A program made the position numbers and the translations under genes. The notes beneath the pieces are model-generated. The model worked only from the letters and a program-made list of their open reading frames with translations. It made no database searches and was not told where the DNA came from. A stretch of DNA of 64,000 bases from Sphingobium sp. AP49 (GTDB lineage: Bacteria > Pseudomonadota > Alphaproteobacteria > Sphingomonadales > Sphingomonadaceae), in contig NZ_CP124576.1 in the NCBI RefSeq assembly GCF_000281715.2, positions 1,309,501-1,373,500 of the forward strand, given 5' to 3'. Numbering within the stretch: the first letter of the stretch is position 1; the number at the start of each line of letters is the position of its first letter. This document shows positions 33,478-42,622 of this stretch, piece after piece.

Positions 33478-35694
33478 TCAGGCGAGCGTGATGATCCGCG
33501 CGCCGCCGTGGCGGGCGAGAGGTTTGACCACCACGCTGTCGCCCATGCGGTCGAAGGCGATGTCCGCGCTGGCGGTGCCGACGGCGAGGCCACGGATGGT
33601 AAGACCCTGGAGGAAGCCGGGCAGGGTCGGCTCGCGCAGGCAGATCTGGCGCGCCGCCACGTCGAAGCCGAGGCCAAGGCTCGACTGGATGAGCGCCAGC
33701 GGCGCGGCGGCGGACCAGGCCTGCGGGCTGCAGGCGACGGGGTAGAAGGTCGGCCCCTGCGAACGGCGGCGGGGAAAGCCGCAGAACAGTTCGGGCAGGC
33801 GCATCATGTCGACATAGGTGGCTGCGGCGAACAGCCCCTCGAAAATCTGCGCTGCCTCGCGCTGATAGCCATAGCGCGAGAAGCCGGCCGCGATCAGCGC
33901 ATTGTCGTGCGGCCAGATCGAACCATTATGATAGCTCATCGGGTTATAGCGCTTCTCGGTCGAGGCGATGGTACGGACCCCCCAGCCGGAGAAGGAAGCG
34001 GGCGCCATCAGCGTGCGAACGACCGCCTCGACCCGGTCGTCGCGGGCAAGGCCGGTGTAGAGGACATGGCCGGCATTGGAGGCGCGGACTCGGCATGGAC
34101 GCTTGTCGCCATCGAGCGCCAGGACATAGGTGCCGAGTTCCGGATCGAAGAAGGCGGCATCGAACCGGGTGCGCAAATCATCGGCGCGGGCGCGATAGCC
34201 GGTCGCCTTGTCTTCCTGGCCGACTGCCGCGAAGATGGCGCCGGCCGCCTGCCAGGCGCCATAGACATAGGCCTGGACTTCGGCGAGGGCGATCGGGCCG
34301 CGCGCAATGCTGCCATCGGCGTGGAAGATGGAATCGTGGCTGTCCTTCCAGCCCTGGTTCTGCAGCCCCTGGTCGGTCAGCCGGCCATATTCGACGAAGC
34401 CGTCCCCGTCGCGGTCGCCATGAGCGTCGATCCATGCCAGCGCGGCCTCGACATGGGGCAGGATCGCCGCGAGGAAGGCTGCGTCCCCCGTGCGTTCCAG
34501 ATAGGCGCCGGCCAGCATCACGAACAGCGGGGTGGAATCGATACTGCCATAATAATGCCGGAACGGGACCTCCCCCAGTTCGGCCATTTCGCCATGGCGC
34601 ACCTCGTGCAGGATCTTGCCCGGTTCGGCATCGGCGGCCGGATCGAAATCGGTCGCCTGATGGGCGGCGAGATAGCCCAGCACGCCGCGACTGATCGCCG
34701 GGTCCATCCACAGGGTTTCGAGCGCGGTAATCAGCGCGTCACGGCCGAATACGGTGCTGAACCATGGGATGCCGGCATAGGGGTATGGCCCATATTCGGT
34801 GTCGGTCGACAGCATCGAGATGTCGGCGACAGAACGGCGGGCGACTTCGTTGAACAGGTCGTTGGTGGACCGGATGGTGGCGCCGCGCTTGCGCGCGAGC
34901 TTGAGCGTCTGCATCGCCTCGCGCAGGGATTTGAGAAATTGCTTGGGCAGCGGGTCGGGCGTTTCGGCCCGGTCGCAGCAGATGCGCGTGAACAGGGCGC
35001 AGCGCTGGCCCGGTGGGACCGTGACATCGAAGCGGGCATGGTCTTGGGTCAGGTCGGTCGGCATCGGGTCGAAATGCAAATGGGTCTGCCGTTCGCGTCC
35101 GTCGCGCCCCAGATAGGCAAGCAGCACGTCGGCCGGGCCGACCTGGGGATCGCGCATCACCCCCTTGCGCAGCCGGGTCATGCCGCGGATTTCGAACAGG
35201 TCGGCGAAGTCGGCGGCAAAGCCGATATTGATTGCTAGCCGCCGGGTTTCGGTGTCGAAATTGCGGATCGTGATCCGCTCATAGATCGCACCCTTCCACA
35301 GGAAACGGGTGCGGCGCAGGTGGATGAGGTCATGTTCGACGGTGACCCGGCCATCCGCGCCGACGAAATCGGGATTGGCCAGATCGCAGGTCAGCATCGC
35401 ATTATCGTCGCGCAGCGCGGAACTCAGCAGGATTGGCCGCATGCCGTTGACGGTCAGATAGAGGTGGGACAGGTGGCGGGTGTCGCGGTGATAGAGCCCC
35501 TCCGGACTGCCAGGCCCGGAAATCGCGTCGCCGCTATGGTCGAACACGGCAAAGCTGTCGCCATGCTTCAGCGTGCGCGGGCGCCGTTCATGGAGGGAGG
35601 CGGTCGCCGGGATGAAGAACTGGGTCTGTGCCTTTGACAGGGCCTGGCCCCCATCGATGCCGGGCAAGTCCGACTGCGGCTGGGTCAGCGACAT
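33478..35694 (-). CDS. Amylo-alpha-1,6-glucosidase / glycogen debranching-like protein
   Basis: A 738-aa protein with an N-terminal glycogen-debranching-like domain (about 30-240; contains GLYHRDTRHLSHLYL at 67-81) and a C-terminal alpha/alpha-toroid (about 285-700) related to GDE_C/GH63-like glycosidases. Acid pairs visible include FGRDALITALET (about 317) and DGDGFVEYGRL (about 425), likely to carry the acid/base residues. ATG has AGGAG upstream. It is followed, on the same strand, by the DUF969 gene. The paired GT4 gene starts 17 bases before it. Confidence 0.85.
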   Translation of the reverse strand: MSLTQPQSDLPGIDGGQALSKAQTQFFIPATASLHERRPRTLKHGDSFAVFDHSGDAISGPGSPEGLYHRDTRHLSHLYLTVNGMRPILLSSALRDDNAMLTCDLANPDFVGADGRVTVEHDLIHLRRTRFLWKGAIYERITIRNFDTETRRLAINIGFAADFADLFEIRGMTRLRKGVMRDPQVGPADVLLAYLGRDGRERQTHLHFDPMPTDLTQDHARFDVTVPPGQRCALFTRICCDRAETPDPLPKQFLKSLREAMQTLKLARKRGATIRSTNDLFNEVARRSVADISMLSTDTEYGPYPYAGIPWFSTVFGRDALITALETLWMDPAISRGVLGYLAAHQATDFDPAADAEPGKILHEVRHGEMAELGEVPFRHYYGSIDSTPLFVMLAGAYLERTGDAAFLAAILPHVEAALAWIDAHGDRDGDGFVEYGRLTDQGLQNQGWKDSHDSIFHADGSIARGPIALAEVQAYVYGAWQAAGAIFAAVGQEDKATGYRARADDLRTRFDAAFFDPELGTYVLALDGDKRPCRVRASNAGHVLYTGLARDDRVEAVVRTLMAPASFSGWGVRTIASTEKRYNPMSYHNGSIWPHDNALIAAGFSRYGYQREAAQIFEGLFAAATYVDMMRLPELFCGFPRRRSQGPTFYPVACSPQAWSAAAPLALIQSSLGLGFDVAARQICLREPTLPGFLQGLTIRGLAVGTASADIAFDRMGDSVVVKPLARHGGARIITLA

Positions 35695-35711
35695 GGCATC
35701 TCCTATCCGTC

Positions 35712-36806
35712 CTAAGCGACGATTTGCAATTCGGAACCCTCGCCGCGCTGGCGGCGCAAACGGGCCGCTTCGGTGCGGGCGCCGGGCAGGTCACGGTACA
35801 GCGCGACATAATCCTGTGCCATCCGCTGGGCCGTGAAGCGTGCGTCGAACGCGTCGCGCACCCATGCCCGGTCGAGATAGGGCAATTGTGCGACCGCAGC
35901 GACGGCCTCGTCCTCGCTGTCGACGATGAAGCCGGACCGGCCATGTTCGATCACCTCCGGGACGGAACCGCAGCGGAAGGCGATCACCGGGGTCGCGCAG
36001 GCCATCGCCTCGATCATCACGAGGCCGAAGGGTTCGGGCCAGTCGATCGGGAAGAGCAGGGCGGCTGCCTGACCCAGAAAATCGGCCTTCTGCCGTTCGT
36101 CGATCTCGCCGATGAACTCGACATCGGGATAATGATCGACCAGCGGCGCGATCTCTCGTTCCCAATAGGCGCGATCGACATTGTCGATCTTGGCCGCGAT
36201 CTTGAGCTTCATGCCGGATCTTGCGGCGATGCGGATGGCTCTGTCGGGTCGTTTTTCCGGCGAAATGCGGCCCAGGAAAGCCAGATAGTCCGCGCCCGGC
36301 CCGATCCGCGCGGGCAGCAGCCCGGCGGGCAGACCATGCGGGATGGTGGCGCCCCAGTTGACGGGCGGCATCGGCAGACGCTGATGATCGGAAATCGACA
36401 CCAGGCAATGATCGGAAAATGTCCGGTAAAAGGCGGGAAGGTCGGGCAGATCAAGCCGTCCATGCAGAGTGGTCACGGTACGGCTGAGGAAATCCTGGAT
36501 CATCGGCAGGTGGAGCAGATCAATATGGAAATGCAGCGCATCGAACTCATCGGCGCGGCGGCGCACCGCTTCGAGCAGCATCATATGATAGGGAATGGGA
36601 TCGGTAATCGCCGGGTTGAGGCGCAGCGCGACCGGCGTGATCGGTACCAGTTCAGCGGCGGTTCGGGAATCGCCGCTGGCGAACAGGGTCACCTCATGCC
36701 CCAGATGCACCAGGGCTTCGGTCAAATAGGACACAATCCGTTCGGTCCCGCCATAGAATTTGGGCGGTACGCTTTCGGCCAAAGGAGCGATTTGGGCGAT
36801 CTTCAT
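35712..36806 (-). CDS. Glycosyltransferase family 4 protein
   Basis: A 364-aa GT4 (GT-B fold) enzyme. N-terminus MKIAQIAPLAESVPPKFYGG with GGTERIVSYLTEAL (about 19-32) is the sugar-acceptor loop; the donor domain carries YLAFLGRISPEKRPD (about 169-183), and VMIEAMACATPVIAF near residue 261 contains the E-x7-E. The donor is probably UDP- or ADP-glucose. It precedes the debranching-like gene by 17 bases, so they form an operon. RBS GAGGA lies at 36811-36815. Confidence 0.88.
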   Translation of the reverse strand: MKIAQIAPLAESVPPKFYGGTERIVSYLTEALVHLGHEVTLFASGDSRTAAELVPITPVALRLNPAITDPIPYHMMLLEAVRRRADEFDALHFHIDLLHLPMIQDFLSRTVTTLHGRLDLPDLPAFYRTFSDHCLVSISDHQRLPMPPVNWGATIPHGLPAGLLPARIGPGADYLAFLGRISPEKRPDRAIRIAARSGMKLKIAAKIDNVDRAYWEREIAPLVDHYPDVEFIGEIDERQKADFLGQAAALLFPIDWPEPFGLVMIEAMACATPVIAFRCGSVPEVIEHGRSGFIVDSEDEAVAAVAQLPYLDRAWVRDAFDARFTAQRMAQDYVALYRDLPGARTEAARLRRQRGEGSELQIVA

Positions 36807-37084
36807 ATAGGCTGTTCCTCGTCAAGAGAGCCCTGACCGATCCCCGACCTGCGGCAGGCACTTCTATAAAGCGCCAGCGGGCTGCAAGTTGCATCCGGGC
36901 GCGTGCGGTTCGTCTGAAATGATGAGGCACAGCTGATCGTCCAGGACCGTCGATCCGCGTCATTTTCCGAAAAACCTGATGGCCAATGACATCGGCCTGA
37001 CATAGTTGGGGGTGACAGGGACGCAGACGACAATGGCGACCGAACCCAAAGATGGGGCGGGCGTGGACGAGAGCGGAGAGACCC

Positions 37085-37627
37085 TTGACCATCCTGACGA
37101 TCGATTTCGAGGCATCCTGTCTGCCCCGGCACGGACGTTCCTTCCCGATCGAAGTGGGCATCGCGGGGGGCGGGATCGCGCGTAGCTGGATCATTCGCCC
37201 GCACGCGGCATGGGCCGGATGGGACTGGACCGCCGAAGCCGAGGCGCTGCATGGCCTGTCGCGGGCGCGAATCGAGACGGAGGGGGCTCCCGCCGCCGAA
37301 GTGCTGGCACAACTCGCCGCCGCCGTCGCGGGATGCCGCGTTGTCGCTGACAGCCTGATCGACCAATATTGGCTCGACACGCTGGCCGCGACCGAAGGGG
37401 TGCTGGCCCCGTTCGCGATCGATCATGTCTCCATGTTGCTGGACGAAAGCGGCGCGGACGAGGCACGCATCGCCGCCGCCATGGCGCGCGCGGACGCGGA
37501 TTATCCCGCGCGGCATCGCGCTGCGGCCGATGCGCTCTGGCTTTCCGCGCTACTCTCCGGACTTTCCTCGCTGGGTGATGCCCGTGCGCTGGCACCGGTT
37601 AATCGGCCCTCCGCCCGGGTCGCCTGA
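37085..37627 (+). CDS. DEDD-type 3'-5' exonuclease-like protein
   Basis: A 180-aa protein with DEDD nuclease residues: TIDFEAS (Asp/Glu near residue 6-8), ADSLIDQYWLD (about 90), and the C-terminal HRAAADALW (about 143), fitting the epsilon/RNase T-like DEDDh fold. Start: TTG 37085 placed by GGAGAG upstream; an ATG at 37052 would add 11 residues but lacks a site. Substrate unknown. It sits between a 278-bp divergent gap and the next operon. Confidence 0.7.
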   Translation: MTILTIDFEASCLPRHGRSFPIEVGIAGGGIARSWIIRPHAAWAGWDWTAEAEALHGLSRARIETEGAPAAEVLAQLAAAVAGCRVVADSLIDQYWLDTLAATEGVLAPFAIDHVSMLLDESGADEARIAAAMARADADYPARHRAAADALWLSALLSGLSSLGDARALAPVNRPSARVA

Positions 37628-37753
37628 CCGCGTCATCTCGCGCCAGCAATAATTTGTTACGTCCGGCAAATTTCGGAGACATTCTGCTCGCCTAAATCCT
37701 TCCCGACCCTCCGGCACATTGCTGGATGTTACCGGTCCCGAAGGAGAGTTCCC

Positions 37754-38194
37754 ATGTTGTCCATTCTTGCCAGTGTCGCGGCGCTTGCCGCCGCTTCCAC
37801 CACACCCGTCCACAGCGTCGAAGTCGCGCACGGCGCGAACGCCTACACCGCCAGCTACCACGCCGCATCGACCCTGCGCCTCGAAGAAGGCGGTCCGCGC
37901 TTCGGCAACCGCAACGCCGTGCCCGTTTGCCGCTGGCAGGCCGAGGTGAGCGTCGATCGCGCTGTTGCCGTCCAGGGTCAGGCGGTTCCCGCTTTCGGTA
38001 AGTCGGTCCATCGCTTCGCGCCGCTGTCGGGCAGCTATGCCGGCACCTGCGCCACTGCGCGCAGCCAGATCGATGCCGAAGTCGGCCGCTACACCGCCGC
38101 CAAGAATGCCGAGGCAGTCGCCGTGGCCCAGCAGGATCGCGCCGTGCTGGTCGGCGAACTCGACGGCGTCCACGCCCTGACCGTGAAGGGCTGA
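37754..38194 (+). CDS. Small secreted protein of unknown function
   Basis: A 146-aa protein with a short signal (MLSILASVAALAAASTTPVHS) and a strong ribosome binding site (AAGGAGAG). The mature part has two cysteines (PVCRWQ near residue 56 and GTCATARS near 97), likely to form a disulfide. Its C-terminal region is Ala/Val/Gln-rich and possibly helical. I do not recognise a family. Its stop overlaps the ATG of the response regulator (TGATG), so the two are co-translated, which makes a sensing or reporting partnership worth testing. Confidence 0.72.
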   Translation: MLSILASVAALAAASTTPVHSVEVAHGANAYTASYHAASTLRLEEGGPRFGNRNAVPVCRWQAEVSVDRAVAVQGQAVPAFGKSVHRFAPLSGSYAGTCATARSQIDAEVGRYTAAKNAEAVAVAQQDRAVLVGELDGVHALTVKG

Positions 38195-38904
38195 TGAGTC
38201 CACCGCTGATATTGGTCGCCGAGACGCAGCAGGATTTGCGCCACAAGGTCCGTGAATTTCTGGAGCAGAGCGGGTTTCGCGCTTTGCCTGCGGCCTCGTC
38301 GACCGACATTTTCAGCGCCATGGAGCGGATGCCTGTCGGCGCGGTCGTGCTGGATGCAGGACTGCGCGGGCCGGACGGCATGGACCTGTGTCGCGATGTG
38401 CGCGAACGCAGCGATGTGCCGATCATCCTGGTCGGTGCCAACAGCAGCGAGGTCGACCGGGTGGTCGGGCTCGAGCTGGGCGCCGACGACTATATGGCCA
38501 AACCCTATTCGGCCCGCGAACTGGCAGCCCGGCTGCGCGCGGTGCTGCGGCGTGGCCGCAGCGAGCGGGTGCTGGGCCTGCGCCGCCAGACCCAGGCGCG
38601 GTTCGACGGATGGGTCGTCGATTTCGCCCGCCGCGAAGTCCGCAATCCCGACGACGCATTGGTGGAACTCACCGCCGCCGAATTCTCGCTGCTCGCGGTG
38701 CTGCTCGACCATGCGCAGGCGGTGATCGCGCGAGCGCGGCTGATGGAACTGGCCGGGGTGCGCTATGCGCCCTCGTCGGACCGTAGCGTCGACGTGCTGG
38801 TCAGCAGGTTGAGGCGCAAATTGTCCCATGAAGGCCGGCCCGCAGCGATCGTGACGGTGCGGGGTGTCGGCTACATGTTCAGCGCGGTCGTCGACCGGCG
38901 CTGA
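38194..38904 (+). CDS. OmpR-family response regulator with degenerate receiver
   Basis: A 236-aa two-domain regulator: receiver (about 5-118) and winged-helix DNA-binding domain (about 135-232). The phosphoacceptor Asp54 is present, and Lys103 in AKPYSAREL is present. The acid pocket, normally two acids, reads VAET (Ala9, Glu10), and the switch Ser/Thr is Gly81 (LVGANS). In its 236-aa paralog (42623-43333) these positions are Glu10-Asp11 and Ser81. The DNA-binding domain is intact. I expect altered or phosphorylation-independent behaviour. No histidine kinase is next to it. Confidence 0.9.
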   Translation: MSPPLILVAETQQDLRHKVREFLEQSGFRALPAASSTDIFSAMERMPVGAVVLDAGLRGPDGMDLCRDVRERSDVPIILVGANSSEVDRVVGLELGADDYMAKPYSARELAARLRAVLRRGRSERVLGLRRQTQARFDGWVVDFARREVRNPDDALVELTAAEFSLLAVLLDHAQAVIARARLMELAGVRYAPSSDRSVDVLVSRLRRKLSHEGRPAAIVTVRGVGYMFSAVVDRR

Positions 38905-38917
38905 ACATCGCTTCCGG

Positions 38918-38954
38918 GGCGCGCCGATGACGGCTTTCCGTAGGTCGGCGCGCC
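38918..38954. repeat. 10-bp inverted repeat downstream of the degenerate regulator gene
   Basis: Arms GGCGCGCCGA (38918-38927) and TCGGCGCGCC (38945-38954) flank a 17-base loop, 13 bases after the regulator stop. There is no T-run, so it may be a weak terminator or a protein-binding site ahead of the carbonic anhydrase gene. Confidence 0.6.
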
Positions 38955-39090
38955 ATCCGGTCGGTTTGTCCGCCAGACATATAATTTAACAATTCCGCTG
39001 CGCCGCAGCAAAACCGGTCGCTTATTCTTCAAGTTAGGCCGGTCCGTCCCCCCTGATCGGCGAAGCCATAGAAAAAATGAGGATAACGCC

Positions 39091-39789
39091 ATGAACGAGC
39101 TTATCGGTCGCGTGTTCAGCTTCGAGACGAAAGTCTTCCCGAACGAAAGCACGCTCTACAATCAGTTGGCGAGCCATGGGCAGAGCCCCAAGGCGCTGAT
39201 GATTTCCTGCGCCGATTCCCGCATCGTGCCCGAACATATCATGCAGGCCGCGCCCGGCGATCTGTTCGTCTGCCGCAATGCCGGCAATATCGTCCCGCCG
39301 CACGCCAGCCAGCTGGGCGGCGTGACCGCCACAGTCGAATATGCCGTGATGGTGCTGGGCGTGCGCGACATCATCGTCTGCGGTCACAGCGACTGCGGCG
39401 CGATGAAGGCGCTGGCCACTGATGCCGATCTGAGCGCGATGCCCAATGTCGCAGCCTGGCTGCGTCACAGCCATGCCGCGCAGCAGGTGTGCCGTGAAAA
39501 TTATCCTGCAGACCTGAACGGTGCCGACAAGTTGCGCAACATGGCGCTGGAAAATGTCGTCGTGCAGCTTTCCCATCTGCGGACCCATCCGTCGGTCGCG
39601 TCGGGCATCGCCCGTGGCGAGATTTCGCTGCACGGCTGGTATGTCGACATCCATGCCGGCCAGGTGCTCGGCCTTGACGGCGAAACCGGTCGCTTCCTGC
39701 CGCTGCGCGAAGATCAGCCGCTTCCCGTTGCGCTCCCCCACGCCCGTCGCCTCGCCGGCGACGGCCAATACGCCCAGGCGGCGGAGTAA
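39091..39789 (+). CDS. Beta-class carbonic anhydrase
   Basis: A 232-aa beta-carbonic anhydrase, interconverting CO2 and bicarbonate. Zinc ligands are Cys40, His99 and Cys102 (motifs SCADSR and CGHSDCGAM), with the catalytic Asp42/Arg44 pair present. The ribosome binding site is GAGGA. It is followed after 3 bases by a SulP transporter gene, so both are likely on one transcript. Tandem carbonic anhydrase and SulP genes are recurrent in bacteria and suggest bicarbonate supply. Confidence 0.95.
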   Translation: MNELIGRVFSFETKVFPNESTLYNQLASHGQSPKALMISCADSRIVPEHIMQAAPGDLFVCRNAGNIVPPHASQLGGVTATVEYAVMVLGVRDIIVCGHSDCGAMKALATDADLSAMPNVAAWLRHSHAAQQVCRENYPADLNGADKLRNMALENVVVQLSHLRTHPSVASGIARGEISLHGWYVDIHAGQVLGLDGETGRFLPLREDQPLPVALPHARRLAGDGQYAQAAE

Positions 39790-39792
39790 ATC

Positions 39793-41289
39793 ATGTTGAA
39801 GGCCCTTTCCGGCGGCACATTGAGCCGCGACTTTACGGCGTCGATCGTCGTCTTTCTGGTGGCCATGCCGCTGTGCATGGGCATCGCCATCGCGTCCGGC
39901 GTGCCGCCGGAAAAGGGCCTGGTCACCGGTATCATCGGCGGCCTGGTCGTCGGCCTGCTGGCTGGTTCGCCGCTGCAGGTCAGCGGCCCGGCGGCGGGTC
40001 TTGCCGTCATCGTCTTTGAAATCGTGCGCGAACAGGGGCTTTCGGCGCTCGGCCCGATCCTGATCCTGGCGGGCGCGATCCAGGTCGTCGCCGGCCTGCT
40101 GAAGGTCGGTGGCTGGTTCCGCGCCATTTCGCCGGCCGTCGTCCACGGCATGCTGGCGGGGATCGGCGTGCTGATCGTGGTCGGCCAGTTCCATGTGCTG
40201 TTCGACGACAAGCCGCTGGCCAGCGGCCTGCAGAATCTGGTGGCGATGCCGGGCCAGATTTTTGGTCTGAGCAACCAGGACGCGGCCACCGCCTTTGCGG
40301 TCGGGCTGGTCACCATCGGCGCGATGCTGGGCTGGGAGAAATTTCGTCCCGCCTCGATGAAGCTGGTGCCCGGCGCGCTGGTCGGCGTGGTCGCCGCGAC
40401 GCTGGTCGCTTTCGCGCTCGGCCTGCCGGTCGCGCGTGTGGTGGTGCCCGAATCGATCCTGTCGGCGGTCAACCTGCCCGAACAGGGACTGCTCGCGCAG
40501 TTGTTGAACCCCACCGTCATCACCACCGCCATTGCCATCGCCTTCATCGCCAGCGCCGAAACGCTGCTGTCGGCGGCGGCGGTCGACCGCATGCATGACG
40601 GCGTACGCACCAATTATAACCGCGAACTTAGCGCCCAGGGCGTGGGCAACCTGCTGTGCGGCGTGGCCGGTGCGCTGCCGATGACCGGCGTCATCGTCCG
40701 CTCGTCCGCCAACGTCCAGGCCGGGGCCAAGACCCGCCTGTCGGCGATCCTGCACGGCGCCTGGATCCTGGGCTTCGTCGCGCTGCTGCCCTGGCTGCTG
40801 CGCGAAATCCCGATGGCGGCCCTGGCCGGCATTCTGGTGGTGACCGGCTTCCGCCTGGTCAGCCTGGCGCACGTCAAGCATCTGTTCCACCTCTATGGCC
40901 CGCTGCCGGCGATCGTCTGGGCCGCGACGCTGATCTGCGTCGTCGCCACCGACCTGCTGACCGGCGTGCTGGTGGGTATCGGCCTGTCGCTGATCGAACT
41001 GGTGCCCCATGCCAGCCGTCTGCGCCTGGGTGTCGAGGAAGCCAGCCGCGACGATGCGCATGAAGTGGCGCTGCACGGTACGGCGAGCTTCCTCAGCCTG
41101 CCCAAGCTGTCGGCCAAGCTGGAATCGGTGCCGGCTGGTCGGCTGGTCATCCTCAATGTCGAGCGGCTGACTCATATCGACCATACGTGCGCGGAAATGG
41201 TGCGCGAATGGGCCGATCGCCGTGCCGGTTCGGGCAGCCCGGTCGAGCTGTTCGGCGCCAGCGGCCGGATGCGCCAGCTCGTCGCCTGA
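39793..41289 (+). CDS. SulP-family inorganic anion transporter with STAS domain
   Basis: A 498-aa SulP protein, with about 12-14 membrane segments up to residue 400, then a STAS domain (about 415-495; LVILNVERLTHIDHTCAEMV). Characteristic SulP elements are SGPAAGLAVIVFEIV (about 64) and VAMPLCMGIAIASGVPPEKG (about 22-41). Family members carry sulfate, bicarbonate (BicA-like) or dicarboxylates. Tight linkage to a carbonic anhydrase favours bicarbonate, which is inference. Confidence 0.92.
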   Translation: MLKALSGGTLSRDFTASIVVFLVAMPLCMGIAIASGVPPEKGLVTGIIGGLVVGLLAGSPLQVSGPAAGLAVIVFEIVREQGLSALGPILILAGAIQVVAGLLKVGGWFRAISPAVVHGMLAGIGVLIVVGQFHVLFDDKPLASGLQNLVAMPGQIFGLSNQDAATAFAVGLVTIGAMLGWEKFRPASMKLVPGALVGVVAATLVAFALGLPVARVVVPESILSAVNLPEQGLLAQLLNPTVITTAIAIAFIASAETLLSAAAVDRMHDGVRTNYNRELSAQGVGNLLCGVAGALPMTGVIVRSSANVQAGAKTRLSAILHGAWILGFVALLPWLLREIPMAALAGILVVTGFRLVSLAHVKHLFHLYGPLPAIVWAATLICVVATDLLTGVLVGIGLSLIELVPHASRLRLGVEEASRDDAHEVALHGTASFLSLPKLSAKLESVPAGRLVILNVERLTHIDHTCAEMVREWADRRAGSGSPVELFGASGRMRQLVA

Positions 41290-41311
41290 CGCACGATCGC
41301 AGCCAATGAGG

Positions 41312-41345
41312 ATGCCGTCGGACCCCTGGGGTGCGGCGGCATTTT
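41312..41345 (+). terminator. Terminator after the SulP gene
   Basis: A 9-bp arm with one wobble (ATGCCGTCG to CGGCGGCAT) plus an inner 4-bp ACCC/GGGT stem closes a 3-base loop and runs into TTTT. Confidence 0.8.
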
Positions 41346-41582
41346 CATATCTGCATGCAATTTGGAAACCGAATAGAAACAATTAGACTATGAAATGGAA
41401 AAGAACCGTGATCCCGATATCACAGCGTTCCTTTTCCCTTGTGCAGGTGCGAAGATAGAGGTTTGCCGATCAGCCTGGCAAGAATAGGCCAATAGGCATC
41501 CGCCGGTACGGAAGACGAAATCCAAACAGATCTTCGGGCCGCGGATGCAGGACGGAACATTCTTTCGTAAAGGGGAATGTTC

Positions 41583-42431
41583 ATGAAGTATCAAATCGCC
41601 TGTGCCGCCCTTGCTCTGATGTCGAGCGTGCCGGCCTTTGCACAGGAAGAGCCATCCGGCCCCGTCACCGTAACCGGCAGCGTCGGCCTTGTTTCCGATT
41701 ATCGCTTCCGTGGCGTGTCGCAGTCGGACCGTGGCATGGCTATCCAGGGCGGCCTTACCGTCACCCATGAAAGCGGCATCTATGTCGGCACCTGGGGTTC
41801 CAACCTGGCAGGCTGGGGCACCTTTGGCGGTTCCAGCATGGAACTGGATCTGGTCGCCGGCTATTCGATGCCGATCGGCGACGCTACGCTGGACGTTGGC
41901 CTGACCTGGTACATGTACCCGTCCGGCGCGGACAAGACCGACTTTGCCGAACCCTATATCAAGCTGTCGAGCCAGGTCGGGCCGGTCAAGGCGCTGGCAG
42001 GCGTCGCCTATGCGCCCAAGCAGCAGGCGCTGGGCAAATGGTATAACAACGCCGACACCTATGCGACCGGCATTCCCGACAATCCCGGCGACAAGGAAGA
42101 TAATTTCTATGTCTGGGGCGATGTCAGCGGCGCCATTCCCAACACCCCGGTCAGCCTGAAGGCGCATCTGGGCTGGTCGAGCGGCAATAGCGGCCTTGGC
42201 CCGAATGGCACGTCGGTTGCGCCCACGGGCAAATATCTCGACTGGCTGGTCGGCGCCGACGTCGCCATTCCGGGCACGCCGCTGACGCTGGGCATCGCCT
42301 ATGTCGACACCGACATCGCCCGGGTCGAGGAAAATTATATCCGTCCCAATTTCCAGGTGGCGGACGGCGACAATTTCGGCAAGTCGATCGCGCGCAGCAC
42401 GGTCGTCTTCTCGATCTCGGCCGCTTTCTGA
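41583..42431 (+). CDS. TorF-family putative outer-membrane porin
   Basis: A 282-aa protein with a signal (MKYQIACAALALMSSVPAFA), followed by strands typical of the TIGR02001 TorF family: VTVTGSVGLVSDYRFRGVSQ (about 28-47), ELDLVAGYSMPIGDATLDVG (about 85-104), and a C-terminal aromatic residue (FSISAAF), all signs of an outer-membrane barrel. Start ATG 41583 is preferred to ATG 41577, which lies too close to AGGGGA. It lies between the SulP terminator and the two-component genes, in a separate unit. Confidence 0.85.
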   Translation: MKYQIACAALALMSSVPAFAQEEPSGPVTVTGSVGLVSDYRFRGVSQSDRGMAIQGGLTVTHESGIYVGTWGSNLAGWGTFGGSSMELDLVAGYSMPIGDATLDVGLTWYMYPSGADKTDFAEPYIKLSSQVGPVKALAGVAYAPKQQALGKWYNNADTYATGIPDNPGDKEDNFYVWGDVSGAIPNTPVSLKAHLGWSSGNSGLGPNGTSVAPTGKYLDWLVGADVAIPGTPLTLGIAYVDTDIARVEENYIRPNFQVADGDNFGKSIARSTVVFSISAAF

Positions 42432-42439
42432 TCCTGTCT

Positions 42440-42465
42440 GCCGGACCCGTTTGCGCGGGTCCGGC
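42440..42465 (+). terminator. Hairpin after the porin gene
   Basis: A perfect 10-bp stem (GCCGGACCCG, pairing with 42456-42465) around a 6-base loop, 8 bases after the stop. It lacks a T-run, so termination may be inefficient. Confidence 0.6.
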
Positions 42466-42622
42466 ACGACCTTATCTTGCTGGCGGAAGAGCAGGCTTTT
42501 CGCTGGCGTGACAAATTGTTGCTATCCCTGCTGCAGAGTGTTTCGGCAGCAAGCTTTGGTTGACCCCCCACCAGCGCGATCCTATCTCGCAACACCATGA
42601 ACCTTTGTGTGTTGCCCCGCTC

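Noticed and set aside
33508..35238. 576-aa plus-strand frame opposite the debranching-like enzyme
   Set aside because: Covered by a clear glycoside-hydrolase-like gene on the other strand; no motif in the shadow.
36807..37084. 278-bp gap between the GT4 gene and the exonuclease gene, checked for a small gene or stress promoter
   Set aside because: Only the GT4 ribosome binding site at 36811 and the GGAGAG before the exonuclease were found; nothing else is supportable.
39034..41382. 782-aa minus-strand frame opposite the carbonic anhydrase and SulP genes
   Set aside because: Same high-GC shadow with low-complexity composition and no recognisable motif.
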